DNA from: Phragmites australis
Lineage: Eukaryota; Streptophyta; Magnoliopsida; Poales; Poaceae
NCBI RefSeq assembly: GCF_958298935.1
Contig: NC_084929.1
Coordinates: forward strand, 4,216,001-4,280,000
DNA length: 64,000 nucleotides
Reading direction: 5' to 3'
The position numbers were made by a program, and so were the translations under genes. Positions 34,340-44,699 of this stretch are shown piece by piece (position 1 is the stretch's first letter; every line of letters starts with the position of its first letter). Under the pieces are notes generated by a model, which ran no database searches, had not been told where the DNA came from, and was given only the letters and a program-made list of their open reading frames with translations.

Positions 34340-34651
34340 TTACAGAGTCCACAAACTCATGATTTGAACACCGAGGGCGTCTTGGTGGTACAATTGATAC
34401 ATTTCGTCGAAATGAATCCAGTCTTCGCCGTCCCCATGGAGGAAATCACAATGTCTGTATTTGTACGCGAACATACATCTGCCGGCCTTCGACTGTTCCA
34501 AGTACCAGGCATGGAATCTCCGTATTTGGATTGTTAGCTCCGAGAGGTGCTCGACCATTGGTTCGCCAAGCTTAAATTTCCATACAATTTTTCCCGTTTC
34601 AGCCTTGGGCTCATCATAAAGCGCTTCTTTTGTCAATCCAGACAACAGCAA
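34340..34651 (-). pseudogene. CACTA-transposon-associated protein fragment
   Basis: The minus strand encodes about 100 residues including KLGEPMVEHLSELTIQIRRF, HAWYLEQSKAGRC and EDWIHFDEMYQLYHQDALGV. This resembles the domain preceding the Ulp1-like region of proteins carried by grass CACTA elements. Assignment is from memory of the motif and moderate. Flanking frames (to about 35060) are broken. Confidence 0.45.
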
Positions 34652-35109
34652 GAAATTTCTTTCTAATTCTTCTTGTTATTTTTTTTACCTTATCGATCAA
34701 CGTCTTCTAATTCTTCTCTGTATCCGACGAGTTTGAGGTTGACGGTAGTCATACCGTACTTATCGGTATTCACTCCACCTGGGAGACTGACCTATTGGCA
34801 CTGGAACAGGGGGACCTTCAACTGTTCTCCATATTGAAGCTCCTAAATCTCCACTATGAATCCATAGTAGGTCTCCCTATTGCCACCGCGGTCGTACGCA
34901 TCAATACGGACACCGCTATTTTGGTTAGTGCTCTTGTTATCTTGTGCTCTCGTATAAAATGTATAGCTGTTAATGTCATATGTTTTGTATGTATGAATCG
35001 TAGTTAATGGCCCATTAGCCAGCATTTCCAACAATGCATCATCTGTATCTTTATCCATCATGTGTCTACATAACCAACTGCCGAAATTATCTCTTTCTTT
35101 TTCTTAAAT

Positions 35110-36196
35110 CACTACTAGAAAATTGGAGCTAGGTTTTAATCTATCTAGAGAAGTCTTAAGAACAATGTTTTTCCATTTTATGTATTTTTAAATTAATGAA
35201 ACGTAAATGGTTAGTAAAACATTAACCAAGAAATTATGTTAATCAACTGTTTCATGATTTGATGGTGTTTTTCTGTACAGAGGATGATAAAAGAAGCTTA
35301 ACAAAGTTGGTGTCATCATTTTTGGATTTCTCCTTAATTAGTTATGAAATTAATAATTTACAGCATAATTAATGGAATAAAAGAATTTTAGTACATTTTT
35401 CAAGTGTGCTTGTATTTTTAACATGTATATTACATCAATGTGAACACAACAAAATTAGTTTCACCTTTTTCCGAGCTCTAATTATTTTTCTACATATTTT
35501 ATAATCTTAACAAATTTAGTTTTACTCTTTTCCAAACACAACAAAATTAGTTTCACTCATTTTATTACAATCTAGGTGAACCGGCAAGAAATAGAGAGAA
35601 GTGAGGAGAGCATAGCTGCTTAAAAAGGAGGGGGATGTTACCATACCTTCAGCCTGGTCGGAGAGTGGCCGGAGGTGGCTGTAGTCGGCGTGGAGGCAGA
35701 GGAGGGCGTGAAGGCAGAGGAGAGCTCGTGAGGTGCCCGGCCGGCCGGAGAAGAAGGATGGAGAGGGCGTGGCTGAGCTCCTTGTCAGTCTTTCGCCTAA
35801 GGGAGGGGTCCAGGGTGACGTCCAGTCGCAGCTCCTCGTCCGGCTGACCCCAAGCGCAAGGTAGAGCTCCCAACAAATGGTAGGAGAGCTTTCTGCTGAC
35901 AAGAGCAGAAGGTGCAAGCCTTTAATAGACATATAATTATTAGTACCAGCCCGTAAAACGAACCGGCACTGATACTCAGTATTAGTGCCGGCTCATAATT
36001 ACAAGCCGGCACTGAAGTATCAATGCCGGTTCGTTCTAATAACCGACACTAATACTGAGTATCAGTGCCGGTTCAACCAGGCTCGACCATCGATCGAGCG
36101 CGAGAAGTTACGAGCTGGTACTGATGCTTCATCAGTGCCGTTTTGTGTCTAACCGGTATTGATGGGACGGCACAGATGACCATTTTTGTTGTAGTG
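35110..36196. mobile_element. CACTA (En/Spm-like) non-autonomous element or paired termini
   Basis: The left end CACTACTAGAAAATTGG and the reverse complement of the right end CACTACAACAAAAATGG are inverted and alike in 13 of 17 positions. The last 250 bp (35940-36180) have alternating direct and inverted copies of CAGTGCCGGTTC and TACTGAGTATCAGTGCCGG, typical CACTA subterminal repeats. The 3-bp flanks (AAT and TTG) do not match, so the ends may be decayed or come from two elements. A C/G-rich stretch at 35640-35860 inside it is open on both strands but unassigned. Confidence 0.6.
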
Positions 36197-36404
36197 TTGA
36201 TTTTTTAACCTTAATTGTAACAAATATTTTGTGTTTGATTCTCTCTTCCTTACGGCTCTTTTTATAAGTGTTTTTGAGTTAATTTGGCCAACTGCATCGT
36301 GCCTTATAGTTATAGCATGACAACATCAGCTCACATACACTACGTGCTCCTAATTTTTTATTCTCCCATATCCAACTTTAGTTGGTTGTGTTCTTCTAGC
36401 CAAT

Positions 36405-36595
36405 CAGGGACGGAGCCAGCGGAAACTATAAGAGGTGCTAATCTCCTTTATCCATCTCTTTTGCTCTTTTTCCTCTCCTTTCTTTACTCTTTTTCCTCTT
36501 CTTCTTCCCTCTCCTCCTACACCACATTCCTGCCCTAGAGGAGCTACATGCTAGCAGGGGTGCTGTAGCCCCCAGCACCCATGGATCTGCCCCTG
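36405..36595. mobile_element. hAT-type MITE upstream of the lipase gene
   Basis: 191 bp with ends CAGGGACGGAGCC and GGATCTGCCCCTG, which are inverted repeats of each other. It is flanked by TAGCCAAT (36397-36404) and TAGCCATT (36596-36603), an 8-bp target-site duplication with one mismatch. It ends about 190 bp before the lipase ATG, so it lies in the promoter or leader. Confidence 0.75.
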
Positions 36596-36782
36596 TAGCC
36601 ATTGCATTACTTGCGTTTGATTTTCAGATAAATATATTAATGCATGACCTCATGAGGTTGGATCAAACCAAATCAAATAATCCTTTACGAATAATTTGAT
36701 ATATCATACTATCATTAGTTAAAAGGCAGAGAAATCTTGCATAAAATGAAGCAAATGCCAATGAACGTAGACTGGTCGACAG

Positions 36783-38649
36783 ATGAGTGATGCATGGATG
36801 GATCTGGACGCAGGTAAGCTGGTGATCCCATTGAACCGGGAGGCGCCCAACTTTCGGTCGATGAACGGGTTGATCGACGGGAGGACGGAGCTGAAGCCAC
36901 TGCCGGCGGCCGCGGCCGGCGGCCCTGACGACCGGCGGCTGCAGGTGGTGGGCGTCTCCGGCGGCAAGGCCACGGACGAGGAGTACTTCGTCGACGTGGA
37001 GAGCGGCGAGTGCGGCAGCGCGGCGGTGCCGCTCGTCCAGCAGCAGTACGTGAACGGGCGGCTCGTCCGCCTCCGCACCTACTCCATCTTCGAGATCAGC
37101 ATCATGGCCGCCAAGATCGCCTACGAGAACGCCGCCTACATTGAGAACGTCGTCAACAACGTCTGGAAGGTACAGAATCACTGCCGGCTGGTAACTGGTC
37201 GTGCAGTAACAGAGAGAAAAAAATTGTTTGAATTTTGGTCCTAAATCTAACAAGAAAAACTCAAGCAACCACGAGCCCTGATCTTTTTCCTCACCAGCAA
37301 TGTGAGAACGAATAAAGTGAACAGCATGCATGCATGACTACTGGCAACGGCACTGCTGCGCAACGGTGACAAGGGTACCAATAATCATTTACAAGTACAC
37401 ATGCCTAGCTTTTTCCATGCATATATGCATGATATGATGCATCCATCATGTATCACGTACCCAGCACTCCGTATAAATAATCCAGAGTTCCAGACCCTCA
37501 TAAAAATACTCCAGCTGCTACTACATAATCCATCATATATATAACTAATCCAAGTAGATAAGGCAAAAATTAGTTATTTTGTTAGCCAGCAGCAAACTTA
37601 GTAATTGATATCTCTGAATTTGCAGTTCCATTTCGTGGGGTTCTACAACTGCTGGAACAGTAAGTCCATCAGATGAGAAATCGTCAATGAATCAATTGTT
37701 GACACATCAATTAGTAAGGAACTAATAATTAGTTTTGGTCTATTCATGCATGGATTGATTCGCAGAGTTCATCAAAGACCACACGACGCAGGCGTTCGTG
37801 GTGACTGACCGGGCGTCCGACGCGAGCGTGGTGGTGGTGTCGTTCCGCGGCACGGAGCTGTTCAACATGCACGACTGGTCCACCGACGTCAACCTCTCCT
37901 GGCTGGGCATGGGCGCCATGGGCCACGTCCACGTCGGCTTCCTCAAGGCGCTCGGCCTGCAGGAGATGAACGGCAAGGACGCCGCCCAAGACTTCCCCGA
38001 GACAGCCCCCAACACCGCGGCAGACAAGCCCGTCGCCTACTACAAGCTCCGTGAGGTGCTCCGTGAGCAGATCAAGAAGCACCCCAAGGCCAACCTCGTC
38101 GTCACCGGGCACAGCCTCGGCGGCGCGCTCGCCGTCATCTTCCCGGCGATCCTCGCCTTCCACGGCGAGAGGGACATCCTGGACCGGCTCCTCTCCGTGA
38201 TCACCTACGGGCAGCCGCGCGTCGGGGACAAGACGTTCGCGGCGTACGTCCGCGCGAACGTGACTGTGGAGCCGATCCGGGTGGTGTACCGGTACGACGT
38301 GGTGCCCCGGGTGCCGTTCGACGCGCCGCCCGTGGCGGAGTTCACTCACGGTGGCACCTGCGTGTACTTCGACGGGTGGTACGACGGCCGCGCCATCGCC
38401 GCCGGCGGGGACGTGCCGAACCCCAACTACATCGACCCGAGGTACCTGCTGTCCATGTACGGCAACGCGTGGGGGGACCTGTTCAAGGGCGCCTTCCTGT
38501 GGGCGAAGGAGGGCAGCGACTACCGCGAGGGCGCCGTCTCGCTGCTCTACCGCGCCGCCGGGCTGCTGGTGCCCGGCGTCGCGTCGCACAGCCCGCGCGA
38601 CTACGTCAACGCCATCCGCCTCGGCCGGATCGCGACCAAGGAGGCATGA
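36783..38649 (+). CDS. Class 3 triacylglycerol lipase-like protein
   Basis: Three exons (36783-37169, 37626-37659, 37766-38649; GT-AG introns of 456 and 106 bp) give 434 residues. The alpha/beta-hydrolase signature GHSLGG places the nucleophile at Ser257. The acid is probably Asp318 in YRYDVVPRVPF and the base His415 in SHSPRDYVNAIRLG. FVVTDRASDASVVVVSFRGT carries the oxyanion region. It resembles the plant oil-body/TAG lipase branch (OBL1-like), so triacylglycerol or monogalactolipid hydrolysis is the inferred reaction. The start is the first ATG after an in-frame stop (MSDAWMDLDAGKL). The preceding TCGACAG could instead be an acceptor for a longer N-terminus. A hAT MITE lies just upstream. 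Confidence 0.88.
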
Positions 38650-38754
38650 GAGCTTCAGCTTGCAGCGGCTGAGAGAGGGAGAGAGATGATTAAGTAGCTT
38701 TGTGTACTCGAGTGGATGTGTCGAGTTGCTGCATGCGGCTAGTGCGTGTTCACT

Positions 38755-38840
38755 AATAATTGGAAAATCCGTATGTATCCGTTGCAATAATAATTGGAGA
38801 ACACGTATGTATCCTTTGCAATAATAATTGGAAAATCCGC
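38755..38840. repeat. 34-bp tandem repeat in the lipase 3' region
   Basis: The unit AATAATTGGAAAATCCGTAT plus GTATCCGTTGCAAT recurs at 38755, 38789 and 38823 (partial). It lies about 105 bp past the stop codon, possibly inside the 3' UTR. Confidence 0.8.
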
Positions 38841-40535
38841 AAGCTTAATTATTCAGTTCACTAAATTCTGTTGATCGCAGTGCATGTTTATATAGTGCTC
38901 AGTTTTCCTTCTCCTAGCTATTACAACGAAGATGCAGATGCGCACACATCCACCACTACACATTATGCATGCTACTGCACGTACTCACCTGAAACCGAAA
39001 CAAAATCCAATTAACTGGCTGGTGCACGTACATGTGTGCAGGGTTGAGCTTGATCCTACATCTCAAGGCACCCAAATAACTAGGTGGGGTTTCTCGTTTT
39101 AAATTTGTTTTTGTGTACGTAATAAGCCGCTATTTTTGGGTACGCAACGAAGGGAAGCAGGGTATATGTAGTACTGGTCCTAGCTGGAGATCCGAGATAT
39201 GATCTTGTTTGGAGGAGGTCTTTACAGTTCACACCGTTGTTCATCGATATGATCTTGTAGGCCTATGTACTTAGTTCCTTCCGTCCTATACATATAATGC
39301 GTAAATTTATCTAATATTTTGAGATAGGGGATGTATAATTGACTTTGTAAGTAATCTTGCATGGCTACGTAAATCTGGGCTATTTACATGTATTTCTTTA
39401 CAATTTTCATATTATATATGGAAATGTCGTAGGTAAGGTGTGACTAATATTAGTTAACTGTTGCACTGATATATTCTAGCCGACAATATGACAGCGGCTC
39501 TGATGCACACAATTGTTAACATATCATAACACACACACATATATATATATATAACAAACCAAGTTAAAATATATCTTAATTTACTTATGATAAGTGATTT
39601 ATATCATCATAGTTGCTTATGAGAATATTGACTTTGTCTATCAAGAAGCTTTGAAGCAGTATCGTGATAGTTTATCTGATTGTGCTCAGTGGATGGCTGA
39701 TGATTCTCATGCAGCTTCTATTCTAATTGCTAGTGTGGAATACATATTTTCTTTTAAGATTATTGAATTCTCTATTGTCTTTCAGATATAAAATCATCTT
39801 TGTCAGACCTATATGAACCATTTAGGATACTCTCCATTTATCTGTTGTTCGCTAGGCTGAATCATTTGCAAGTAAGATAGAAGACATTAAAGACGGACTA
39901 TACAGAACATAAGGTTCAAAATACCATTAGAAACTAAGAATAAATAATATTTTGCCTATCTTTGCCAGGACTTAGGATTTTGGTTTTTTTTAAAAAAAAT
40001 TGACACACCCCCGATATGGCCGAAATTCGGTGTTTTTGGAAAAAAAAAAAATCGGTCCAAAATTATTAAAAGCTTTTCAAAAATATAAGTGAAAATTCCA
40101 AATTTAACCAAAATTTCTTTGAACCTAACTAGTATACCCGGTATTTCCTAAGGGGTGGAAGAGGGGGGCTGGTATGACCGAATTTTGGCTGAAAGTTTTA
40201 ACCCTGTAACATTATTTTCTTCCTCTAACACTATTTCCCTGAATTCAGCAGAAATGAAAAAAAAAAGTTATGATTCATTTACACAATGGTAAATTGCCCT
40301 AAATTCGACTGTATAAAGTTTTCCTTTTGGATATTTTGAACTTTCTTCCGTGCCACTGGACACCCGGAACCAGCCGAAAACCGGCCGGTATTGTTTCCGA
40401 AACCCCGGCAGGCGCAACCTCGCGCTCGCACGGACACCTCGCCGCCGGGTAGGCTCCGTGCCCCCTGCGTCCACGGGTTCCCAACTCCCTCGCCGGCAAG
40501 CTCAGTCGCGCCGCCTTCCCTCTCCAACTGTCGTC
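38841..40535. other. Intergenic DNA between the lipase and PPR genes
   Basis: AT-rich. It holds one short fragment open at 39594-39791 (LKQYRDSLSDCAQWMADDSH, SILIASVEY) that resembles Gag of grass copia elements, low confidence. Around 39273 a CCTTCCGTCCTATACAT start is reminiscent of a Stowaway MITE, but no matching right end was found. 40000-40300 has purine-rich low-complexity stretches. Confidence 0.35.
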
Positions 40536-42071
40536 ATGTTACGTTCGTGCGCCTCGCGGCCCAGCCCGAGCCCGACCACGGCGTGGGATGCCACCTCGCT
40601 CGCCGGCGCCCTGAAGGCCGCGGCGGCCCGTCGCTCCGTGCCCCACGTCGGGCCCCTCCACGCGGTGCTTCTCAAGCTCGGCCTCTCGGCCTCCGCCATC
40701 CTCGCCACCTCCCTCGCGCACCTTGCGCTCCGGTGCGGGCTCCCTGGATATGCGCGGGACCTGTTCGACGAAATGCCTCGCCCTGACGTGGTCTCCTGGA
40801 CGTCCCTCATAACCGGCCACGCGCACCAGGGGCTGTACCACGACTCCATCGCGCTTCTTCGGTGCATGGTCAACTCCGGTGTCACGCCCAATGGGTACTC
40901 CCTGTCCGGTGGATTGCTCGCATGTGCCGGCGTTGGCCAGGGTACACTTGCTCTCGGGAAGGAAATCCATGCCAGGGTTGTCAAGATGAGGATGCAAGGC
41001 CCGGTGGACGTAGTTGTGGAGAACGGGGTTCTTGATATGTACGCGAGGTGTGGGAGCATCGAGTATGCAAGGAGAGTGTTTAGCGTGATGTTGGTGAAGA
41101 ACATAGTTTCGTGGAACTCGATGATGGCTGCCCTTCTTGCTAGTGGACAGGCTGAGGAGGCTCTGGGGTTGTTCGTGTCAAAGATGGTTTCTTGCGGTGT
41201 TGGCATGGATGGCTTCTCATTTTCGATAATTGTGGACACGTGCGGGGAACTGGCGTTGTTGAAGCAGGGGATGCAGGTGCATGCTCGGGTTGTTGATAGT
41301 GGATTTGAGGCAGATATCATTGTGAGGAACTCCTTGGTGGATATGTATGCAAAGTGCGGCTGTGTCGATTCAGCAGAGCTTGTCTTCAAGGCGGTACCGT
41401 CGCATGATGCTGTTCTTTGGACTACAATGATATCAGCTTATGGTAAGTTTGGCCGTGTAGAGGATGCAATCAGTATGTTTGAAAGGATGGCACAGTTGGG
41501 CATAAAACGAGATGGAGTAGCATATCTTGCGGTGCTGTCAGCTTGTAGCCATGGTGGACTTATCAGAGAAGGTTTAAACTATTTCAAGTCGATGTCTGAT
41601 GATCAAAGCTCAGCTAGGTTGCAACCTGAGCACTATGGGTGCATGGCGGATCTGCTATGCAGGAGAGGTTACCTAGAAGAAGCTCTTGAATTCATTGAGG
41701 ATATGCCATTTGAGTCGAGTGTTGCTTCTTGGAGTGCATTACTTAACTCACGTCGAATATATGGGAATGCAAAGTTGAGTCAACTTGCTGCATCCCATTT
41801 GCTCAAGCTTGATCCAGAGAACCACAGCAATTGGGTTGCTCTATCAAGTGTACATGCATTGGGGAGCGATTGGCATGAAACATGGATGATCCGGGAGAGC
41901 ATGAGCAGAGAATGTGTGAAGAAAGAGCCTGGATGTAGTTGGGTTGAGTTGTATGATGGAGTTCATATCTTTCTAATGGCCGACCGGTCTCATCCTGAAT
42001 TGGTTGATATATTGCAGACTATTGATTCTTTGAAGGAGGACATATCGGCGATGCCTTTGCAAGGAACATAG
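40536..42071 (+). CDS. Pentatricopeptide repeat protein, PLS class with E/E+ tail
   Basis: A single-exon gene for 511 residues. PPR proteins bind organellar RNA; PLS-class members with E domains act mainly in C-to-U editing or maturation in mitochondria or plastids. An arginine/serine-rich N-terminus suits an organelle transit peptide. Repeats are clear: DVVSWTSLITGHAHQGLYHD (from residue about 85), NIVSWNSMMAALLASGQAEE (about 189), DAVLWTTMISAYGKFGRVED (about 291) and SYxxCG-like LVDMYAKCGCVDSAELVF. The tail has SSVASWSALLNSRRIYGN, then KEPGCSWVELYDGVHIF and SHPELVDILQTID, the E/E+ motifs. No DYW domain. I start at ATG 40536 because the frame upstream lacks another ATG. Compared with typical editing factors it is short. 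Confidence 0.9.
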   Translation: MLRSCASRPSPSPTTAWDATSLAGALKAAAARRSVPHVGPLHAVLLKLGLSASAILATSLAHLALRCGLPGYARDLFDEMPRPDVVSWTSLITGHAHQGLYHDSIALLRCMVNSGVTPNGYSLSGGLLACAGVGQGTLALGKEIHARVVKMRMQGPVDVVVENGVLDMYARCGSIEYARRVFSVMLVKNIVSWNSMMAALLASGQAEEALGLFVSKMVSCGVGMDGFSFSIIVDTCGELALLKQGMQVHARVVDSGFEADIIVRNSLVDMYAKCGCVDSAELVFKAVPSHDAVLWTTMISAYGKFGRVEDAISMFERMAQLGIKRDGVAYLAVLSACSHGGLIREGLNYFKSMSDDQSSARLQPEHYGCMADLLCRRGYLEEALEFIEDMPFESSVASWSALLNSRRIYGNAKLSQLAASHLLKLDPENHSNWVALSSVHALGSDWHETWMIRESMSRECVKKEPGCSWVELYDGVHIFLMADRSHPELVDILQTIDSLKEDISAMPLQGT

Positions 42072-42589
42072 GCAAGATAATTTTTTAAACCAGAGCTTTG
42101 TCAGAGGTGGTTTGGATCTCACTGCACAATGCGAAGTTGTAGGTGATAATCAAAACAATCAGCTTGGTAGTCATGTCGTTGCTCCCAATGCTGAATACAA
42201 TGAACAGTTGTTTGTACCTGCTGTTGATTATAGAAATGTACGATGAACAATTGTTTGGACCCGCCATTCATTATGGAAATGGGAGACTGAGATTATTGGA
42301 TTTTTTGTGCCTTCGCAGTTTGGAAAGCATCTCTATTCCACATGTAGCATATGTAAAGGTACACTAAGCTTGCTTCTCTTGGTCAAGTATCCAATTTCTC
42401 TTTGTTCTTAAATTCATATATATATACAGCTCGGAACAGATTATGATGCTCTTCTCCGTCTTTTGCCTGCTATCATGCATTTCCTTTCATACAGTATTCT
42501 TTGCCTCTTAAGTTGCTCCTTCTACTGTTTTCTGTAGTTTTTGGTGGAAAATATCTCTAGATTGTTCTACTCTTTTGCATGCTACGGGG
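42072..42589. other. 3' flank of the PPR gene
   Basis: Low-coding sequence up to the copia remnant. Nothing recognised apart from probable 3' UTR. Confidence 0.4.
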
Positions 42590-42886
42590 TACATATATAC
42601 TTACATATGGGATCTTGGGCTCTATTGCATCCATAACCCAACACTCCCCCTCAAGATGGGTGATAGATATCTATCATTCCCATCTTGTCACACACTACAT
42701 TACAATCCTTTACTCCTAAATCCTTCATTAGACTATCCGCTATTTGACCACCTGAGTTTACATGTCTCAGCTCTACAGTATCATCGTCCAACTTCTCCTT
42801 GATGAAGAAACGATCAATCTCCATGTGCTTTGTTCCGTCAAGTTGAACTGGGTTATTAGCAATATTGATGGCAGACTTGTTATCAC

Positions 42887-42999
42887 TGTTAGGAATATAG
42901 AGTCCATATTCCTTACATATAGGTTACTAGAGTCCTTATCTTGTACTCTCTATATTACTCTCGTGGGTTACTATTGAATACAAGTTGATATTCCTAACA
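42887..42999 (+). repeat. 5' LTR of the TRIM-like element
   Basis: 113 bp, with perfect 11-bp inverted ends (TGTTAGGAATA...TATTCCTAACA). Confidence 0.85.
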
Positions 43000-43589
43000 T
43001 GGTATCACAGCCAGGCTTTTATCCTTAGGGCGCCACAACTCTCCCAAAACCCTAAAAAAAAATTTGTCGGCTTCCCTCCCCAATAGCTCTATCTCCTCAT
43101 TGGCTTCTCTCTCTCTCCTCCATCACCGCCTATTCACAGTTGGATCCAGCTCTTCTCCGTCCGGATCCTCCTCTCCCTTAGCTGAATCCATCTCTCCACC
43201 GACTGCTTTGGGCCGCCAGAGTGCTGCTGATTTCCCCCGAGCGTCTTTGTCGCAGCCTGTCTGCCGACTTCTTCTCTCTGTTGTGGCCACACGCACGCTC
43301 CTCGTCGCCACTGAGGCGACGGATCTGGGCTTGGCAGGGGCAACGGCGCTGATGCTGTGTAGCGTGGAGGAGGCAGCGGTTGCCATTGGTACTGTCTCGT
43401 CTCACGGTGCTCTGCCTCTTCGCCGAACTGCATCGTCGTTGCGTCTTCTCCATCAGACTGCATCGCCAGGGGTTGCTGCTCTCACCGCCTGCCACGAGAG
43501 GCTTCCCTGAGATCTTCACCCCCCCCCCCTCGCGGCAGATCCACCCATTAGCACTCTCGCCAACGAGGTCCCATGCTCGGATCTCGACG

Positions 43590-43776
43590 ATGGCATGGAA
43601 GGAGGCCTTCGAGGCCTACTTACGTCGCGTGGATTTGACCCAGGATGACCACATCAGCAACCAAGAGGCCGTCACCTTCTTCTAGGGCGCCAACCTTTTG
43701 CAACAAGTCCTCGCTTAGGTGTGGATGCACGCCGATCAAAACAAGACCGGCTTCCTCGACCAGCCAGAGTTCTTTA
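43590..43776 (+). pseudogene. Captured EH-domain protein fragment (EPS15/EHD-like)
   Basis: Translation: MAWKEAFEAYLRRVDLTQDD, HISNQEAVTFF, stop, GANLLQQVLA, stop, VWMHADQNKTGFLDQPEFF. This is the start of a plant EH domain, a protein-binding module of endocytic adaptors. The two stops (TAG at 43683 and 43713) sit where conserved Gln (CAG) is expected, consistent with C-to-T decay of methylated DNA. No intron interrupts the fragment, so it may derive from mRNA. A C-rich leader (43060-43580) precedes it. It is unlikely to make protein. Confidence 0.7.
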
Positions 43777-44542
43777 GTCCTACTGTGGCTAGAATTCTAG
43801 CTCCAAAGATAGCCAGCCCCCAGACTAGTTGGCTTTGCTCTCTTGTTGTTGGGCTATTGGGCCAAGGTCCTAGTGTGTTGCATTGTTGCTGCTTGTTAGC
43901 TTTTGCTTTGTTGCCGTTGCTGATGTTGTGCTAGTCGTTGTGTAGTGTTGCTGCTGTGATAGGTTGTGCTTTGGTGCTATGAGTCCTTTAGCTTAGTCTT
44001 ATCTTCAGCTGCCCTTGCGTCCAGCTTACATCATTGTTTTCCGCTGCGTCCACATCTAAGTTCGCTCGTCTCTCTTTGAGTTCGTCTATGTCCTGCAAGT
44101 CCACATATTCCTTTGTTAATTAGTCGGTTTCTTTTCTAGTCATTATTGATGAAACTTAGTCATCTAGATCTTTCTGTAGCTTTAGTGATAATTTCATTTG
44201 TTGTCTCACTACTTGTCACTGTTGTGTTTGCAATTATTGATCTAAGGCATTCTTGTGTCATCTTGGTCTTTTCGTAGCTCTAGTGACAATTTTCGTTTGT
44301 CATCTTGCTACCCATTGTCTCTTTGTTGCGATTCTTGATCAAGGTCATTCATTTGTTATCATCATGATGACTCTACTCTTGTGCTTCGTTATGCACTTTT
44401 TTGACTTGATTTGACGGGATTACCAAGGCTCCACTTTACGACGACTTTGAAGAGACAGTTTTTGGATATATTAATAAGTTTATTACTTAGTGTCATCTCT
44501 TTCAAATGCAATATTATTGCATACGCCTTGCATTTGAGGGGG

Positions 44543-44699
44543 TTTTAGTAATATAGAGTCCTTATCACTTACGTGTAGATTACTAGAGTTCTTATCCCTT
44601 ACGTATAGGTTACTAGAGTCCTTATCATGTATTTTCTTAAGTACTCTCTATATATTGCCCCTATAGGTTGCTATTGAATACAAGTTGCTATTCTGAACA
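44543..44699 (+). repeat. 3' LTR of the TRIM-like element
   Basis: 157 bp. It starts TTTTAGTAATATAGAGTCC (TG changed to TT) and ends TTCTGAACA. Compared with the 5' LTR it has an extra copy of the ACTAGAGTYCTTATC segment. Confidence 0.8.

Larger units (their letters stand above)
42887..44699 (+). mobile_element. Short-LTR (TRIM-like) retroelement carrying a host gene fragment
   Basis: 1,813 bp flanked by a perfect 5-bp duplication ATCAC (42882-42886 and 44700-44704). The 5' LTR is 42887-42999 (113 bp), bounded by TGTTAGGAATA and TATTCCTAACA. It is followed directly at 43000 by TGGTATCACAGCC, a primer-binding site for initiator tRNA-Met. A purine tract (TTTGAGGGGG) precedes the 3' LTR at 44543-44699, which is longer because of an internal duplication of the TTACTAGAGTCCTTATC block. 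No retroviral-type protein is encoded; the interior holds an EH-domain gene fragment. Confidence 0.85.

Noticed and set aside
35110..36196. A complete CACTA element with target-site duplication
   Set aside because: Inverted ends are convincing but the 3-bp flanks differ, so completeness is not claimed.
37744..38787. A 347-codon open frame on the minus strand across the lipase exon
   Set aside because: It is the antisense shadow of the GC-rich third lipase exon; it has no family resemblance and consists of V/A/R/G/D/E-rich filler.
39273..39340. Stowaway-like MITE
   Set aside because: Only one end resembles the family and no TA duplication or inverted partner was found.
40502..41389. A 295-codon minus-strand frame opposite the PPR gene
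   Set aside because: Antisense of PPR repeats; no start context or family resemblance.
43064..43519. A 148-codon frame before the EH fragment as a gene
   Set aside because: Leader of the TRIM-like element, low complexity, open on both strands.
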